A stretch of DNA of 64,000 bases from Spirodela intermedia. Its lineage: Eukaryota; Streptophyta; Magnoliopsida; Alismatales; Araceae. A program made the position numbers and the translations under genes. Below the pieces are notes generated by a model that was not told the DNA's origin, searched no databases, and was given only the letters and a program-made list of their open reading frames with translations. Shown here piece after piece: positions 38,498 to 49,296 of this stretch; the stretch's first letter is position 1; each line of letters opens with the position of its first letter. The DNA is taken from NCBI GenBank assembly GCA_902729315.2, contig LR746265.1, forward strand, positions 7,570,892-7,634,891. Reading direction: 5' to 3'.

Positions 38498-39386
38498 AGT
38501 ACTAGAAAATGATATTTTAAGTACAAGAAAGCAAGGCTAGGTGACAGAAGAAGAAAATTATATTTTAAGTAAAAATAAATCATCTAGAATTATTAATAAG
38601 GGTGGGACCAACTAACTACTCTAATTTGAGAAGTAGTGGATGGAAATAGGAGATGTCAATATCTAAAAACTAAAAATTATCAAACTTCCTAATTTATCTG
38701 TAAGAAATAGAGAATATTGATGGGATTGTTGGCCTAAACTTGATGATGAGTTCAAGCACCACACTTCAAAATAGCTTCAAAAAAATTTCAAAGAAATATG
38801 GATTTAATTATGGTGATTTGTATGATCATTTTTTAACACATAATGACACCTCTAATATTTTGAATGAAATTTCAACAGATGATGCAATAAAACTTTGGAT
38901 GGACAATATCTCAATTGTCTATACTATTGATATGAAACCTACTATACTACCCATAGATCATAGATAATTATATTCTCTCATTAATCGAGGAGGCACACCA
39001 TTTGTATTTCATATGACATAGATAACACATTCAAGATACCCTTCTTATACAGGTTTCAATGCAAGTGTCTAGTCTCAATATTTACTTTTCACATACAAGA
39101 TATTACAACCTTATTAAATTTTTGGATATGACCTTTGGTTCACGAGGAACAAATGATCAAAATAGAGATAAGATAATTTGACATTAATTTTCACTAATGA
39201 GGTCATTCTTGTTTGGAGGGGAGATGAAAATAATTTGATTGAATGAAAACCTTATTATGATTCTCTTATTAAGCTTATATCTTTTATGTTTTGGAGTTTG
39301 AAATATATTAAAATAATCAAAGTTGTGTGAGCATAAGGGATCATATCATTTCGTATTAGAGAAGATGGCATCCCAACTTTTTGAGC
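38498..39386 (+). other. Unassigned internal sequence, one 75-codon open frame
   Basis: Contains an open frame at 38740-38967 whose product starts MMMSSSTTLQNSF and includes KKYGFNYGDLYDHFLTHND. I do not recognise it. In-frame decay follows (FFLMRS-like and MASQLFELDVT fragments up to 39390), so it is more likely part of a dead element than a gene. Confidence 0.35.
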
Positions 39387-41100
39387 TTGATGTGACTTAG
39401 TCATTGTATAATAAATCATATAAATTTAAAATTTATAAAACTATTAAATATTATTTTTGAATTTAAAAAATATTATAAAATAAATAAATTATTTATAATT
39501 AGATATGAGGTTTCAAAAATAATGAGGAATTTTCAAGTCAATCACATAGATTTAATGTAATATCAAGTAATATTTTAAAACTTTCTACCAAGAATACAAT
39601 TTGTTATACTTTTTAGACTAAATAATAAACATAAAACATATTTAAAATTTGTGAAAATATAAATAAAGGTGCAGACATCATGATGATGTCATGGCTTGAC
39701 AAACACAAATTGAACGGAAATAGAATTTTATCTAGTAATTCTTTCATAAGTGATCACAAATGATTAATTAATCAAATTAAGTTCTATAAAAGTTAAAATA
39801 ATTATAATTGAATAAATAAGTTTCAAAATTTGAAATCACACAAAGTATTACTAAATTAAGTAAAAGTTAAGTTAAAAGTAGGAAAGACAATATTTCGACC
39901 TCGTGACAACGATTGTTGAAATTATATATATTCAAGAGGATTATCAAATGATGTCCACAACCTTAAAGTATGTCCTTAAACATGAACAATTTGGATAGTA
40001 TCTAGATCTCTTTTTGAAGTCTAGAAATTAATGGTGAAAGTTAAATAAGTTAAAAATAGTAAAATAGAGTTTTAATATCACAATAGTAATGCGTTGAAAT
40101 CTCAAGCATTTGGGAGGACTATAATTCAATGTCTACGATGTCAAAGGTTCTCATTGGACATGGACGATGTGAAATTTTTTTAGATCTTCTTGCGAAGTCT
40201 AGAAATTGATGAGATGAGTCGACAAATTATCTATGACAACTATCATCTAGTACAATAAAAAAATAATGACTTTATAAATTTTCAATTACTATCCTTTGTA
40301 AAAATAAGTTGAATAAAGGTGGAGCATATCTTATAGAGCCTAATCCTCATATCTGTACATTAAGATGAGGCTCTTCATCACATCTAGTACACCTAGGAGA
40401 TGGTGACTCCTTTTTCTGTAGACCATCCTTTTTCTAATGATGACTTGCTCATTGATTAATTGAAGATAATTTACTTAGTAAATTTTTGATCATTTTATCT
40501 AAGGTAACGATGCTTCGTGAATTACTTTGATAAAAATTTTGTCGATAATTGAGTGATTATGATGGATTAATCATTGATCAACACTTTGTAGAAAAATCGT
40601 GATTTAATTAAATAAAAATATAAGTTTTGATTATGATGAGATTTGAACCCTTGTTAGTTGTCTACTTATATGAGAGATAATAAAATTAGTACGCAAATAC
40701 CCTTATGATGACATCATATGGGTATCTATTTCTCACAAATCAGAGGTATTGTAAGTATTACAAATTATTGAAAACTTTTTCTATGAAGTTCTGAGTGGGT
40801 TTAGTCCCACATTACAAATTCTGAGTTTTTGAGTCACAAATCAAACTAATATGTAGTATTATGAGATTATATAATCAATAACTCCCTCTCTCACATTGTC
40901 TCACGCTCGACTAGCCACTAGTGACATGGAAAAGGAGTGACCCACACTTGTCTATATTTTTATTTTATTTTATTTATCTTGAAAAGAAGATTATTAAAAT
41001 TATATAATTGACATAAAATCACATAATTAATCAAAATTGACATTAACCAACTAAAAATATTAAATAATTATTAATTTATGATAATGAAGACTTATCAAAA
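39387..41100 (+). repeat. Dispersed repeat, copy B (AT-shifted, internally duplicated)
   Basis: Homologous to 28676-30310 but with widespread C-to-T and G-to-A differences, losing nearly all CpG. Shared anchors include AATTTAAAATTTATAAAACTA near the left end, ATTAATCAAATTAAG, GGACGATGTG, TCTTGCGAAGTCTAGA, GGGTTTAGTCCCACAT and ATAATGAAGACTTATCA at the right end. A roughly 180-bp segment present once in copy A (29150-29335) appears twice here (about 39860-40030 and 40040-40210). It sits between the LTR-like copies at 38244 and 41430. Confidence 0.65.
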
Positions 41101-41429
41101 CACTATCAAGTTCTAAAAAAAATGACTAAATGGTCTACTATTTGGTAGTACTAAACATCTTTTAAATTCACTATGTCATGTATTCTTTATCTCATAAATG
41201 AAATGAGATCTAGGAGTCAATGAATCATGCCAACTACTACTTATCACCTTTTACGAGGAGCTGAACTAAGCTATCAACCTATAGAAGATCTTAGCTACTC
41301 CTCACAAGGTATCGAAATACTTGTCTAGTGACACCACCTACCAACAATGGAAGTTTCATGACAAGTGGCAACAACACCAACAACAATAGAGAGTAATGAA
41401 GATAAGGTGAATTTTACAAAGGAGAGTAA
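41101..41429. other. Spacer ending in a purine tract before the right LTR
   Basis: Ends AAAGGAGAGTAA directly before TGTTAGG at 41430, the same arrangement as at 19722 and 20972. It is probably the 3' internal end of the LTR element. No coding motif survives. Confidence 0.45.
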
Positions 41430-41712
41430 TGTTAGGCCCCCAATGAGCCTAATCGACTCCAACCATAAGAAAAGGGACCCATCACTCTAGCCACCATGAT
41501 AGCAAAAGACCAAAGAACCCCAAAAAGTAGAAGATATAATAATTAGATAGAATGGTAAATGAGTCTTTATGATATAATGAGGTTAGGGTATTAGGTTTGA
41601 AAAAGAGGAACATAGGGGACATCAAGAAGTTATTAAAGGGCAACAATGGTTGAGGGAGAGCAGGGGGTCTCTTGAACATCCCCACTAATGTAATAGGGTT
41701 CTTCAAGTTAGA
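41430..41712 (+). repeat. Right LTR of the 38.2-41.7 kb element
   Basis: Starts TGTTAGGCCCCCAATGAGCC after a polypurine tract and aligns with 38244-38497 and the start of 20972-21335. Confidence 0.6.
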
Positions 41713-42269
41713 TATTATAATTATTTATCTTTTATTCTAGAGTTGTTTTTCCAAATAATTTGAACATCTCCATCTTGAAGGTGTCATTATCAAATAAAGT
41801 TTTAGACACTAAATGATCATAAAATTGAGGAAGAGATGAGAAAAGAAGAATAAATGGATTTTCTATTTCCACCTTAAACTCCAAACTACAAAGCTGCAAA
41901 ATCAGCATAAAGAAAATATTTATACTTTGTAATAGTTTACTCATATGTATGCAATACAATTTCTTTTCCAAATATAAATTACAACTTTGACATATATAAT
42001 ATTCTTAATTTATTTCATAAATTAGTACCAATTTATATATTAGTAACATGATACAACACACCATTAAATACACAATTTTATCCTATTAACTACTTTCAAA
42101 TCTACCTAATATTAATGGTCATTACTTATTTTATTTTCTCAACTACAAAGAGCAAACACTCTCTTTTGTCATAAGCTAAAATCAATTTTTTCATCAAATT
42201 TCATAACTTCAAAATTTTCCACTGACATCTTTACGAAAACTAAACTTCATTAGAGCATTGCTAGCTTGG

Positions 42270-42316
<47 letters not shown>

Positions 42317-42926
42317 TGTTCTGATGAGTAGTTTTGAAAAATAGAGTTAAAAGAATGTCCAAAATATCAAAAGTTGGATCTCATGTATCAAATGTAGTTA
42401 TTTAAATAACCAAAACATAATTCAAGGATAATAAATGTTAATGTATCAAATGTATATTTCCCTTATAAGAACAGGTATATTTAAAGAGTCATAAGTAAAC
42501 AATTACTATAAAGATCAAGTAATGGCAAAGCTGAATAACCTTATAACAATATTTAATAAGTGACGTTATTTGTGTGATTTTGAAAAAAACCTTCTATGTC
42601 GAAACCACGACGAATAGAGGCCTAGGTGGATAAATAAATGAAGGGGAATGTTTATCTCAGATCTCCCTCTTCCAAAAACTTAGGATAACAACATTTTTTC
42701 TTCTTGAAGCAAATTAAAATCACCTAATGAGATGGAGGAGAAAGTATTACCCTTTTTATTCTCTCCAAGCTAAATCTATAGCATGTAGCTGCTGCCTCTT
42801 TCCTCATGTCGTCCTTTCCTTTTTCTTACAATAATCCAACCCCTTAAAAGGAGGGGGAAAAAACACTTTCCCTTTTCTGCTTCTGGGCCGTTCTTACTTG
42901 CCCACTAGTCCAGGCAATCAACGAAT
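41713..42926. other. AT-rich intergenic sequence with an AT microsatellite
   Basis: Contains (AT)n at 42272-42312. No gene, RNA or retroelement motif recognised. GC content rises after about 42850, marking the end of the repeat-rich block. Confidence 0.5.
42272..42312. repeat. (AT)n microsatellite
   Basis: About 20 uninterrupted AT units. Confidence 0.95.
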
Positions 42927-43009
42927 CTAGCTGTGCATAATCATGGCCACAACTTCGCTTGGCCCCCCCTCTTCTAAGTTCTTCTTGCCCACTTTGGGCA
43001 AGAAGATGA
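42927..43009. repeat. Flanking repeat, copy 1 (eRF1 downstream side)
   Basis: TAGCTGTGCATAATCATGGCC followed by CACAACTTCGCTT, CTCTTCTAAGTTC and TTTGGGC, aligning in order with 47592-47680 on the other side of eRF1, in direct orientation. Confidence 0.6.
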
Positions 43010-43185
43010 GAGCCGCCGTCTCCACACAAATCTAGCCGGCAGCTTTCTAAGTGTAACAGGTGTCAAGTTTTTTCCCACGTGTCGACAACGCATCATGAGC
43101 TCCTAAGTATATTTTTTCTTTTTCCATTTATGAGAGTAGAGGCCTAGAGAGAGAAACTGGGGGAGCACACAATCGAACAACAGGC

Positions 43186-43640
43186 GTTAAGTTTCTCCCA
43201 CATCACAGTAAAGCTTTAGCAGGATGTTCAACGCAGGAAGCACTCGTAAGATGCAGCAGCCGAACACCAAAAAAGCTCTCACATCCCACAAAACGTAGAA
43301 GCCCCTACAAAGCGAGACGGCATCTAGAGAGAGAAGGGCAGAGGAGAGCGAACACTAAGTTTCTCTTACATCCCAGTGAACAATCACACCACAAGGGCTT
43401 GCAAACAGAGACTTGGCTGATGAAGGAAGAAGGATAGTGAGAGAACATCTTACAAGGCAAGACAACATCTAGAGAGAGGAGAGAGAACAGAGAGAGCATA
43501 ACGCAAGAAGCACACACAGATGTACCCATCTCCTGGGAAAGCAGTAGCAGCTACTAAGTTTCTCTCACATCCCACTGAACATCTACACCCTCAAGGTCTT
43601 GTAAATAGAGACTTGGCTGATGGAAGCACAGAACAGAGAG
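43186..43640. repeat. Imperfect tandem repeat, three units of about 170-200 bp
   Basis: Units start near 43186, 43355 and 43554 with (C)TAAGTTTCTC.CACATCCCA..GAAC. Other shared pieces: CATCTAGAGAGAG (43321, 43468), CGCA(A/G)GAAGCAC (43232, 43503), and ACTTGGCTGATG(A/G)A (43412, 43612). Non-coding. Confidence 0.7.
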
Positions 43641-44143
43641 AGAAAGAACCTCCGCCCTACCCCCCCCCCCCATCATCCACAAACACAAGAGGAAAGAGGA
43701 AAAGAACTACGGCGACTGGCTACATCCTGCTCTCATAGCAGAGATTCAATACCTTGCCAGGAGCTTGAAGCATTCCGATCCCACACCCAGCTTTCAAGAG
43801 GGGTTTTGTAGGCCCTGATTAAGTAAGAAGGTGGAAATCCCTCCTTGAATGGGCGTCTCTGCTTCATCAGGTGATGAAATGAGAGCCCCAGCCGCTTCTG
43901 TGCAGCAACAACACCAACAAAAAAGACAAGAAGAAGAAGGAAAAAGAGTAAAAAAAATTAACAGAGATGAAGCAGAGGACTCGATGAATGAACATGGAGA
44001 AAGAAGAATACGGCCTGAATTCTGCAAGTTGACTTACTGTTTCTTGAAGAACTACTTGGCGGACATGGAGCGCCACCGGCAGTGGTCACGAGGCTGGTGG
44101 CGACGCTAGCCCAGCCCAGCACTGGCAAAGATTTCGGTGATTG
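43641..44143. other. eRF1 3' flank, nothing further recognised
   Basis: Includes the likely eRF1 3' UTR on the - strand. Short open frames on both strands show no family resemblance. Confidence 0.4.
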
Positions 44144-45463
44144 CTAGTCGGAGTCCTCATAGACTTCTTCATCATCAGATGGCTCGTCGAGGGACCGCAT
44201 GTCAAGCTGGTAGCGGAGCATCCCGCCAATACCACCAAAGCCCCTGCAGAACTGAGAGCCCTCCTGGGACTTGTTGGTGACAAACTCGAGCATGCAGCCA
44301 AACCTCTTGTACTCATTGGCGAACCACTCGAGCAGGGAGACCTTCTCCTGCACCTCCAGCTCAGCAGCTGTGGCAGCATCCCGGAAGTTACTCTGGTCCG
44401 CCTCCTGTTCCTTGCCCAGATGCTTTATGACATTCTCCCCAGTGGCAGCATTCTTCAACACGTACCTGTTGATCTCGAGGTTCTCCCATACGATGAGGGT
44501 CTCCACAGCACCCATCTCAAGGGCCTTCAAGGTGTCCTCCACACCAAAGACGTACTTCCCCGTGTCCTGGCTGATCTCCTCAAAGTACTTGCCAATAAGC
44601 CGCTTCTCCTGGATGAACTTGACGTTAGAGAGGATCTCTGCAGACAGCTCAATGGCCTGGTTGAAGCCGTTCTCCCCGCCATAGGAGACATCTACCACAT
44701 TCAGGATCTTGGCCTGCAGACGGGGGTCAAACATGTCAGACTGGCTCAGCTCTGTCTTGAAGTCGGCCGAGCCAGCAAGGATGAGCCCAGCAACATTCGG
44801 CTGGCTGGTGGCCGGATTGATGAAGAACTGTGTGGCCAGCTCTGCTGTCTTGCGCACGTAGTTGTGCCGCTTCTCCATGCGGAGCCGAGCAAACCGCAGG
44901 GCTGACTGCCCTCCCCTGCCGTGCTTCTTTGGGAGGTCGACTGTGAACTTGTGGAGGACTTCCCGAGTGTTGCCACTCAGGGTGCCAAAGAGGGTCCCAT
45001 TGCCGTCCATGACTATGAAGCCAAACTTGTCATCAGACTCCAAGAGCTCATTCAGGGCCTCCGTGTGGAACTTGTTGTCACAGAGGTAGAGGGAGGCATT
45101 GATTGGCTTGAAGGGCTCGAAGTCTATGGTCACCTTCTTCTCTTTGCCATCATCTGTCACAATAGTGCCTGTGTAGAGGACCAAGCCATTGGGGGGCACC
45201 TTGTTATAGAGCTTCAGCCGCTGCTGGGCGGAGGTGATGGCAGCCAGCACTGACTGGCGGTTGACCCGACTCTTGATGTTTGAGGCAGTCCCGTACTCAT
45301 CACCGAGCATCTTGGTCACACGAGAAATCTGGTCCCGGGGCGGCATGATAAGGGAGATCATGCTTGTTCCATTCCCCCGGGCAGACTCCAGCGCCTTAAT
45401 CAGCTTCTTGATCTTCCATATCTCGATGTTCTTGTCGGTTTCATGTCCATCAGCCATCTTCAA
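44144..45463 (-). CDS. ERF1: Eukaryotic peptide chain release factor subunit 1 (eRF1), 439 aa
   Basis: Recognises all three stop codons in the ribosomal A site and triggers peptide release with eRF3. One uninterrupted exon, as is common for plant eRF1. Domain 1 carries GTS (32-34), TASNIKS (59-65) and YLCDNKF (126-132); domain 2 carries GRGGQ with the catalytic GGQ at 184-186; domain 3 ends in an acidic tail ([11 protein letters not shown]) typical of the eRF3-binding end. A second in-frame ATG two codons in gives [10 protein letters not shown], the more usual plant N-terminus, so either Met may start. A leader intron lies upstream. All key residues are intact. Long open frames on the opposite strand are shadows. 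Confidence 0.97.
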   Translation of the reverse strand: MKMADGHETDKNIEIWKIKKLIKALESARGNGTSMISLIMPPRDQISRVTKMLGDEYGTASNIKSRVNRQSVLAAITSAQQRLKLYNKVPPNGLVLYTGTIVTDDGKEKKVTIDFEPFKPINASLYLCDNKFHTEALNELLESDDKFGFIVMDGNGTLFGTLSGNTREVLHKFTVDLPKKHGRGGQSALRFARLRMEKRHNYVRKTAELATQFFINPATSQPNVAGLILAGSADFKTELSQSDMFDPRLQAKILNVVDVSYGGENGFNQAIELSAEILSNVKFIQEKRLIGKYFEEISQDTGKYVFGVEDTLKALEMGAVETLIVWENLEINRYVLKNAATGENVIKHLGKEQEADQSNFRDAATAAELEVQEKVSLLEWFANEYKRFGCMLEFVTNKSQEGSQFCRGFGGIGGMLRYQLDMRSLDEPSDDEEVYEDSD

Positions 45464-45499
45464 ATACTTGGATTAAGTTAGACAAGAGCACCAGGTAAC

Positions 45500-46621
45500 C
45501 TGCAGAGGGAATTATAATTATCAAGATACTGGTGCGAAAAATAAAGGAAGGTTCATGAGAATTATGAATAGGGAAGAGCCCAAATCAAGTTGATTATAGA
45601 GAATCCACCAACAGAGGTAATAGTTCAGAAGAACTATCGTTGATTACATTGAAGATAGCGAAGGGAAGAAAATAAATATCATTCGCATAGATTAAGGACA
45701 AATGAATATCGTCAAGGATCCAATGAACTGGTACCAAAAACGAACAATTATTTGCACACATAGCTCATCACAGAGAGATTTCAAGCGGACTTCTACCGAA
45801 ACAGCCTTTTCCTATTATATGTGGCTTCAACAATTGGACAACCAAGACAGGCCGTTAATCATTTCCTGATGTGAAAATCTCAAATCAGTGTTTAGAGTAT
45901 AAAATATTAAAGCAGGCCTTGTTTAGCAGTAATGTCCCAAATTTTCCCTAAAGGTTTCATTATCAGTCCCCATTAAATGGATCTTCACTTCACTTGACTT
46001 GCAAAGATAAGTCTTGTCCCTCTTGGAAAAAACGATGTTCAAACACTGTCGTCCCTCTATATTCAACATTCCAGCAGAAAGAACATATGAGAGTAACGAA
46101 ATCATCCATTAACCAGGGAATATACATCGAGAAATAGGACTCACGTTCCGAAACCACAGGAGTTCGAGAGTGTAGCCGCCCTTTGCGAAAATCGAGTCAA
46201 AATAAGTATTTACAAAGCATTTCACGGTAACAAAATGAAAAAAATACTGAATCGTGTCAGAAGATGCCCCCTCTGATGTTCAACCTAATCGGAAAAAAAG
46301 CAAGGACGTTTAAAAGTATTCTGCACTAAAAAAGATATGAGCCCTAGGACGTGCCAGCGGAGAGCAAGCTTCTCTGTCAGATCTCCAGAATAGGCGAAGA
46401 AGTACCCCAAGAACAACCTCTTGACAAAAAGATCCGCAAAAAAAACCGAGGTTCAATAATAAAACCACAAAACGATAATCGAATTATGAACAATAGATCC
46501 GTTACAAAAGACCAAAAACTACGCCAGATCTCTAAGATACTACGGCAGATAATACCGCCTCCCTGAACAGCCATGACGCCGGTCATAAAAACTTTCAAAA
46601 GAGCGCATCAGAGAGGAGTAC
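45500..46621 (-). other. eRF1 5' leader intron
   Basis: On the - strand the donor is GGCTATTCAG|GTACTC (exon ends 46622) and the acceptor is CCTCTGCAG|GTTACC (exon resumes 45499), 36 nt before the first ATG. I looked for box C/D pairs here and found none convincing. Confidence 0.65.
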
Positions 46622-46880
46622 CTGAATAGCCACGCGAGGTTGAAATTCTCCGGCTGAGGTGGAACTGACGAAGATCCGCCGCAGCCTCAGACCCCGATTA
46701 TGCTCCCTCCTCGCTGCTAGGGCTTCAAGACCTACCTACGTGTCCCCAGCGAGATGGCGGGCGCTCCTGTGGGCGAGTCGAGCGGATTTGGGTGAGAAAA
46801 GAACACCCGGGGGCCACAGGAGACGAAGGCGGCGGTGAGGAGGCGAGGGGTAGGGGTGGTGACAGTTTATATAGTGGTCT
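46622..46880 (-). promoter_or_regulatory. eRF1 leader exon and TATA box
   Basis: TATATAAA on the - strand at 46866-46873, about 30 bp upstream of the likely transcription start near 46840. The leader exon (46622 to about 46840) is GC-rich. Confidence 0.55.
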
Positions 46881-47591
46881 GAAATTTACATTTATACCCC
46901 CAAAAACTTCTAGAGTTTCTATGTAACGTCAAAGTTTTTTTAATTAATATTTTCTCACAAGACCGGTCTTTCTTTATATCAACAGAGGTTTTTATTTTCC
47001 TCCGTCGTTCTTACCCAAATTCCTCCCTATTTACATCCATGCCATTCCCCTCCTTGAAAGTATCCAACTTCCAATCGCATTTTAAAAATCGACAGCCAAA
47101 TAATTATCCCTCATAATTTAATTGCACATATACTCCCAATATATTCATGAAAAATAACCATAAATAGCAACACAAGCTACTATCACTTCTACTATCACTA
47201 CTTGTTGGACGACCCTTCTTTATCATTGAATGCTAAGAACAATGATGAATGAAGTATGAGAAGTGGGCGTTGACTTTTTAAATAGCTCATATTTAGATGC
47301 TAATAAAAATAGATGATTGGTGGTCAAAAGTAAAAATTCTGTTTTGGGGATCAAAGGAGAATGTGGGACTATTTTTTTGTGGTGAATTTTTGAAAAGGCA
47401 TATGAAAATTATAGGAGTCTTAGAGTGGTGTTTGAGAGTAACCCTCATTGGCTGCTTGAAAAGGGCCGATTTTTCTGGGTATTTCAGGCTTACTCCCCCA
47501 AAAATAAGGAAACCCAAAACAAGTAATACCAGTTGACTTTTGGGCATTTCCTCTGCACTTTGCCCAGTTGAGTTACATTGTTTGTGCATGT
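46881..47591. other. Intergenic sequence between eRF1 promoter and flanking repeat
   Basis: No gene recognised. Overlapping open frames at 47293-47589 on both strands show no family resemblance. Confidence 0.4.
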
Positions 47592-47680
47592 TTAGCAGTG
47601 CATGATCCTGCCCACAACTTCACTTAACCTCCTCCCTCTTTTCTAAGTTCCAGTTAGACCCCCCAGTTTGGGCCGATGAC
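47592..47680. repeat. Flanking repeat, copy 2 (eRF1 upstream side)
   Basis: TTAGCAGTGCATGATCCTGCC followed by CACAACTTCACTT, CTCTTTTCTAAGTTC and TTTGGGC, aligning in direct orientation with 42927-43009. Confidence 0.6.
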
Positions 47681-47703
47681 CACTGCATCTAGGGAGAGAA
47701 GAC

Positions 47704-47773
47704 GAGGAGCAAGTGGTTAGTACTTTGGACTTTGAATCTAGCGACTTGGGTTCGAATCCCGGTTGGACATCCT
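47704..47773 (+). pseudogene. tRNA-Gln(TTG)-like pseudogene or SINE head
   Basis: AGTGGTTAGTAC resembles the A box and D loop; the anticodon arm TTGGA-CTTTGAA-TCTAG pairs fully (two GU) with anticodon TTG; the T arm TTGGG-TTCGAAT-CCCGG pairs with two GU, and GGTTCGAATCC is a perfect B box. The acceptor stem does not pair, so this is not a working tRNA gene. A tRNA-derived SINE head is the alternative; no poly-A or T tail is clear. Confidence 0.5.
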
Positions 47774-48117
47774 TCTCACACGCTGCTAATCTTTCATCCC
47801 GGCGTCAATTTTCTTCGTGATCTTGTTCTCCTCCCTCATATATGCCTATTGTTCTACCTCTAAGTTTAGTATAACATATACCCACCAAATAGCTTCCACT
47901 TCTTCCCCGGTTTACATTTCTAGTATTATACATTATACCCCGTTATTAATCAAATGGGCTTCTCCTGCGGCGGCGCCGCCGGGGGACCGCCGCTGCGTTG
48001 GTCGGAGGTAGATAGCTAGATAGAGGCGTTGACCTGAATCTTAAAGAAAAAGCAAGCAGAGTACTGTCTTCTTCGTGAGAGAATCCGAGTGACAGAGAGA
48101 GCGAGAATGGTAGCAGG
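47774..48117. other. RPL10 3' flank
   Basis: Includes the probable RPL10 3' UTR on the - strand (about 47980-48117). Nothing else recognised. Confidence 0.4.
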
Positions 48118-48789
48118 CTAAGCGGAGGAGACGGGGGCGGCGAGGAAGGCGCGGCCGGGGAGGCGGTTAGCGAGTGGCCCGCGGCTTCCGAGTAGCTTGG
48201 CGTTGACCCCATCGGGGACGATGCGGCACTCCTCCTTCCACTTGAGATAATCGGTACGGCTGTACTTGGTGAAGCCCCACTTGCGGCTGACGATGATCTT
48301 CTGCCTGCCGGGGAACTTAAACTTGGCCCGGCGCAGCGCCTCCTGGGCGTTGCCGCCGTTGCCGTCCTTGCAGCGCACGGACATGAGCACCTGTCCGATG
48401 TCCACGCGCGCGCAGGTGCCTTGGGGCTTGCCGAAGGCACCGCGCATGCCGGTCTGGAGTCGGTCGGCGCCGGCGCAGGAGAGCATCTTGTTGATGCGGA
48501 GGACGTGGAAGGGGTGGACGCGGACGCGCAGGTGGAAGGCATCCTTGCCAGCGAACTTGGTCATGTACTTGTTGCAGGCGATGCGGGCAGCCTCCAGGGC
48601 CTCGCTGGTGACGTTCTCCTTCTCCCAGCTCACCAGGTGCACGCAGAAGGGGAACTCGTCCACTCCCTTCTTCTTCATCCCCACGTCATAGATCCGGATC
48701 TTCGGGTCAGGCACACCCCGGCAGTACCGCGATTTGGGGTACGGCTTGTTCTTGATCTGGCGATAGCACCGGGCCGGTCGGCGCCCCAT
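48118..48789 (-). CDS. RPL10: 60S ribosomal protein L10 (uL16, QM), 223 aa
   Basis: Late-joining protein of the large subunit, near the tRNA corridor; its loading by Sqt1/NMD3-type factors is known from yeast. Single coding exon starting [20 protein letters not shown], with the family hallmarks [37 protein letters not shown] (conserved internal loop), [14 protein letters not shown] and [11 protein letters not shown]. Length is normal and no key segment is missing. The ATG lies 22 nt after a leader-intron acceptor. Because the only intron is in the leader, mRNA splicing and release of the intronic snoRNAs are coupled. Open frames on the other strand and in another frame (47946-48542) are shadows. 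Confidence 0.97.
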   Translation of the reverse strand: MGRRPARCYRQIKNKPYPKSRYCRGVPDPKIRIYDVGMKKKGVDEFPFCVHLVSWEKENVTSEALEAARIACNKYMTKFAGKDAFHLRVRVHPFHVLRINKMLSCAGADRLQTGMRGAFGKPQGTCARVDIGQVLMSVRCKDGNGGNAQEALRRAKFKFPGRQKIIVSRKWGFTKYSRTDYLKWKEECRIVPDGVNAKLLGSRGPLANRLPGRAFLAAPVSSA

Positions 48790-48949
48790 CCTTCTTTCAA
48801 TTATCTTCTCCCTGCAATGAAATCAATAAGAACATTAAAGGTACTAACTACTTTATTGATCCATCATCGGAGACTATATTATTAAGACAGCGAAGAGATA
48901 AAAAAAAGAGTAGACTGTTCTCCCTCAGAAAAGTAATTCTCAACAGAAA

Positions 48950-49040
48950 GATTATTCAGACAAGGCTGAAACTATTGGTCGTTGAAGAGTTCAATCACGG
49001 GGAGTAAGAGTTCGATACTGGGTTTTCATTATTGCTTCAA
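48950..49040 (-). ncRNA. Box C/D snoRNA candidate guiding 18S rRNA (snR41-like Gm1126 site)
   Basis: Box D CTGA is at 48956-48959 (- strand). Directly upstream, separated by one T, is AGTTTCAGCCTTG (48961-48973), a 13-nt exact antisense of the universally conserved 18S segment CAAGGCTGAAACT. By the D+5 rule the target is the first G of the GG in CAAGG, which appears to correspond to yeast 18S Gm1126 (snR41). A box C variant ATAATGA lies at 49026-49032. No good terminal stem is visible, so the 5' end is uncertain. Confidence 0.6.
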
Positions 49041-49296
49041 AAACGAAAAGAAAGCACAAAGGATCCTGAAGTAACAATTAACGAGCAAGACTGAGAAAAA
49101 AGAAAGATCAGAATATGTCTCAATGGCAAGAAACCAAAAAAAAAAAGAACCCGCGTACAAATAAAGCCTTAGCACATTTTTCTCTCTCGACTACTTTTAT
49201 CTTGGTCTCTTCCGAACACAGTCCATAATTTTATAGAAATTAACTAACGCGGAACGAGAAAATAACCGGAAATTAATCGAAGATTACACAGACAAC

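Noticed and set aside
44141-44905. Long + strand open frame (254 codons) opposite eRF1
   Set aside because: Lies wholly within the eRF1 coding exon on the other strand; the GC-rich codon use of eRF1 leaves it open. No family resemblance.
45500-46621. snoRNAs in the eRF1 leader intron
   Set aside because: Isolated CTGA sites occur but I found no box C partner at the right distance and no rRNA antisense next to them.
47946-48542. 198-codon - strand open frame overlapping RPL10
   Set aside because: Ser/Ala/Pro/Arg low-complexity product in another frame of the RPL10 coding sequence; a shadow frame.
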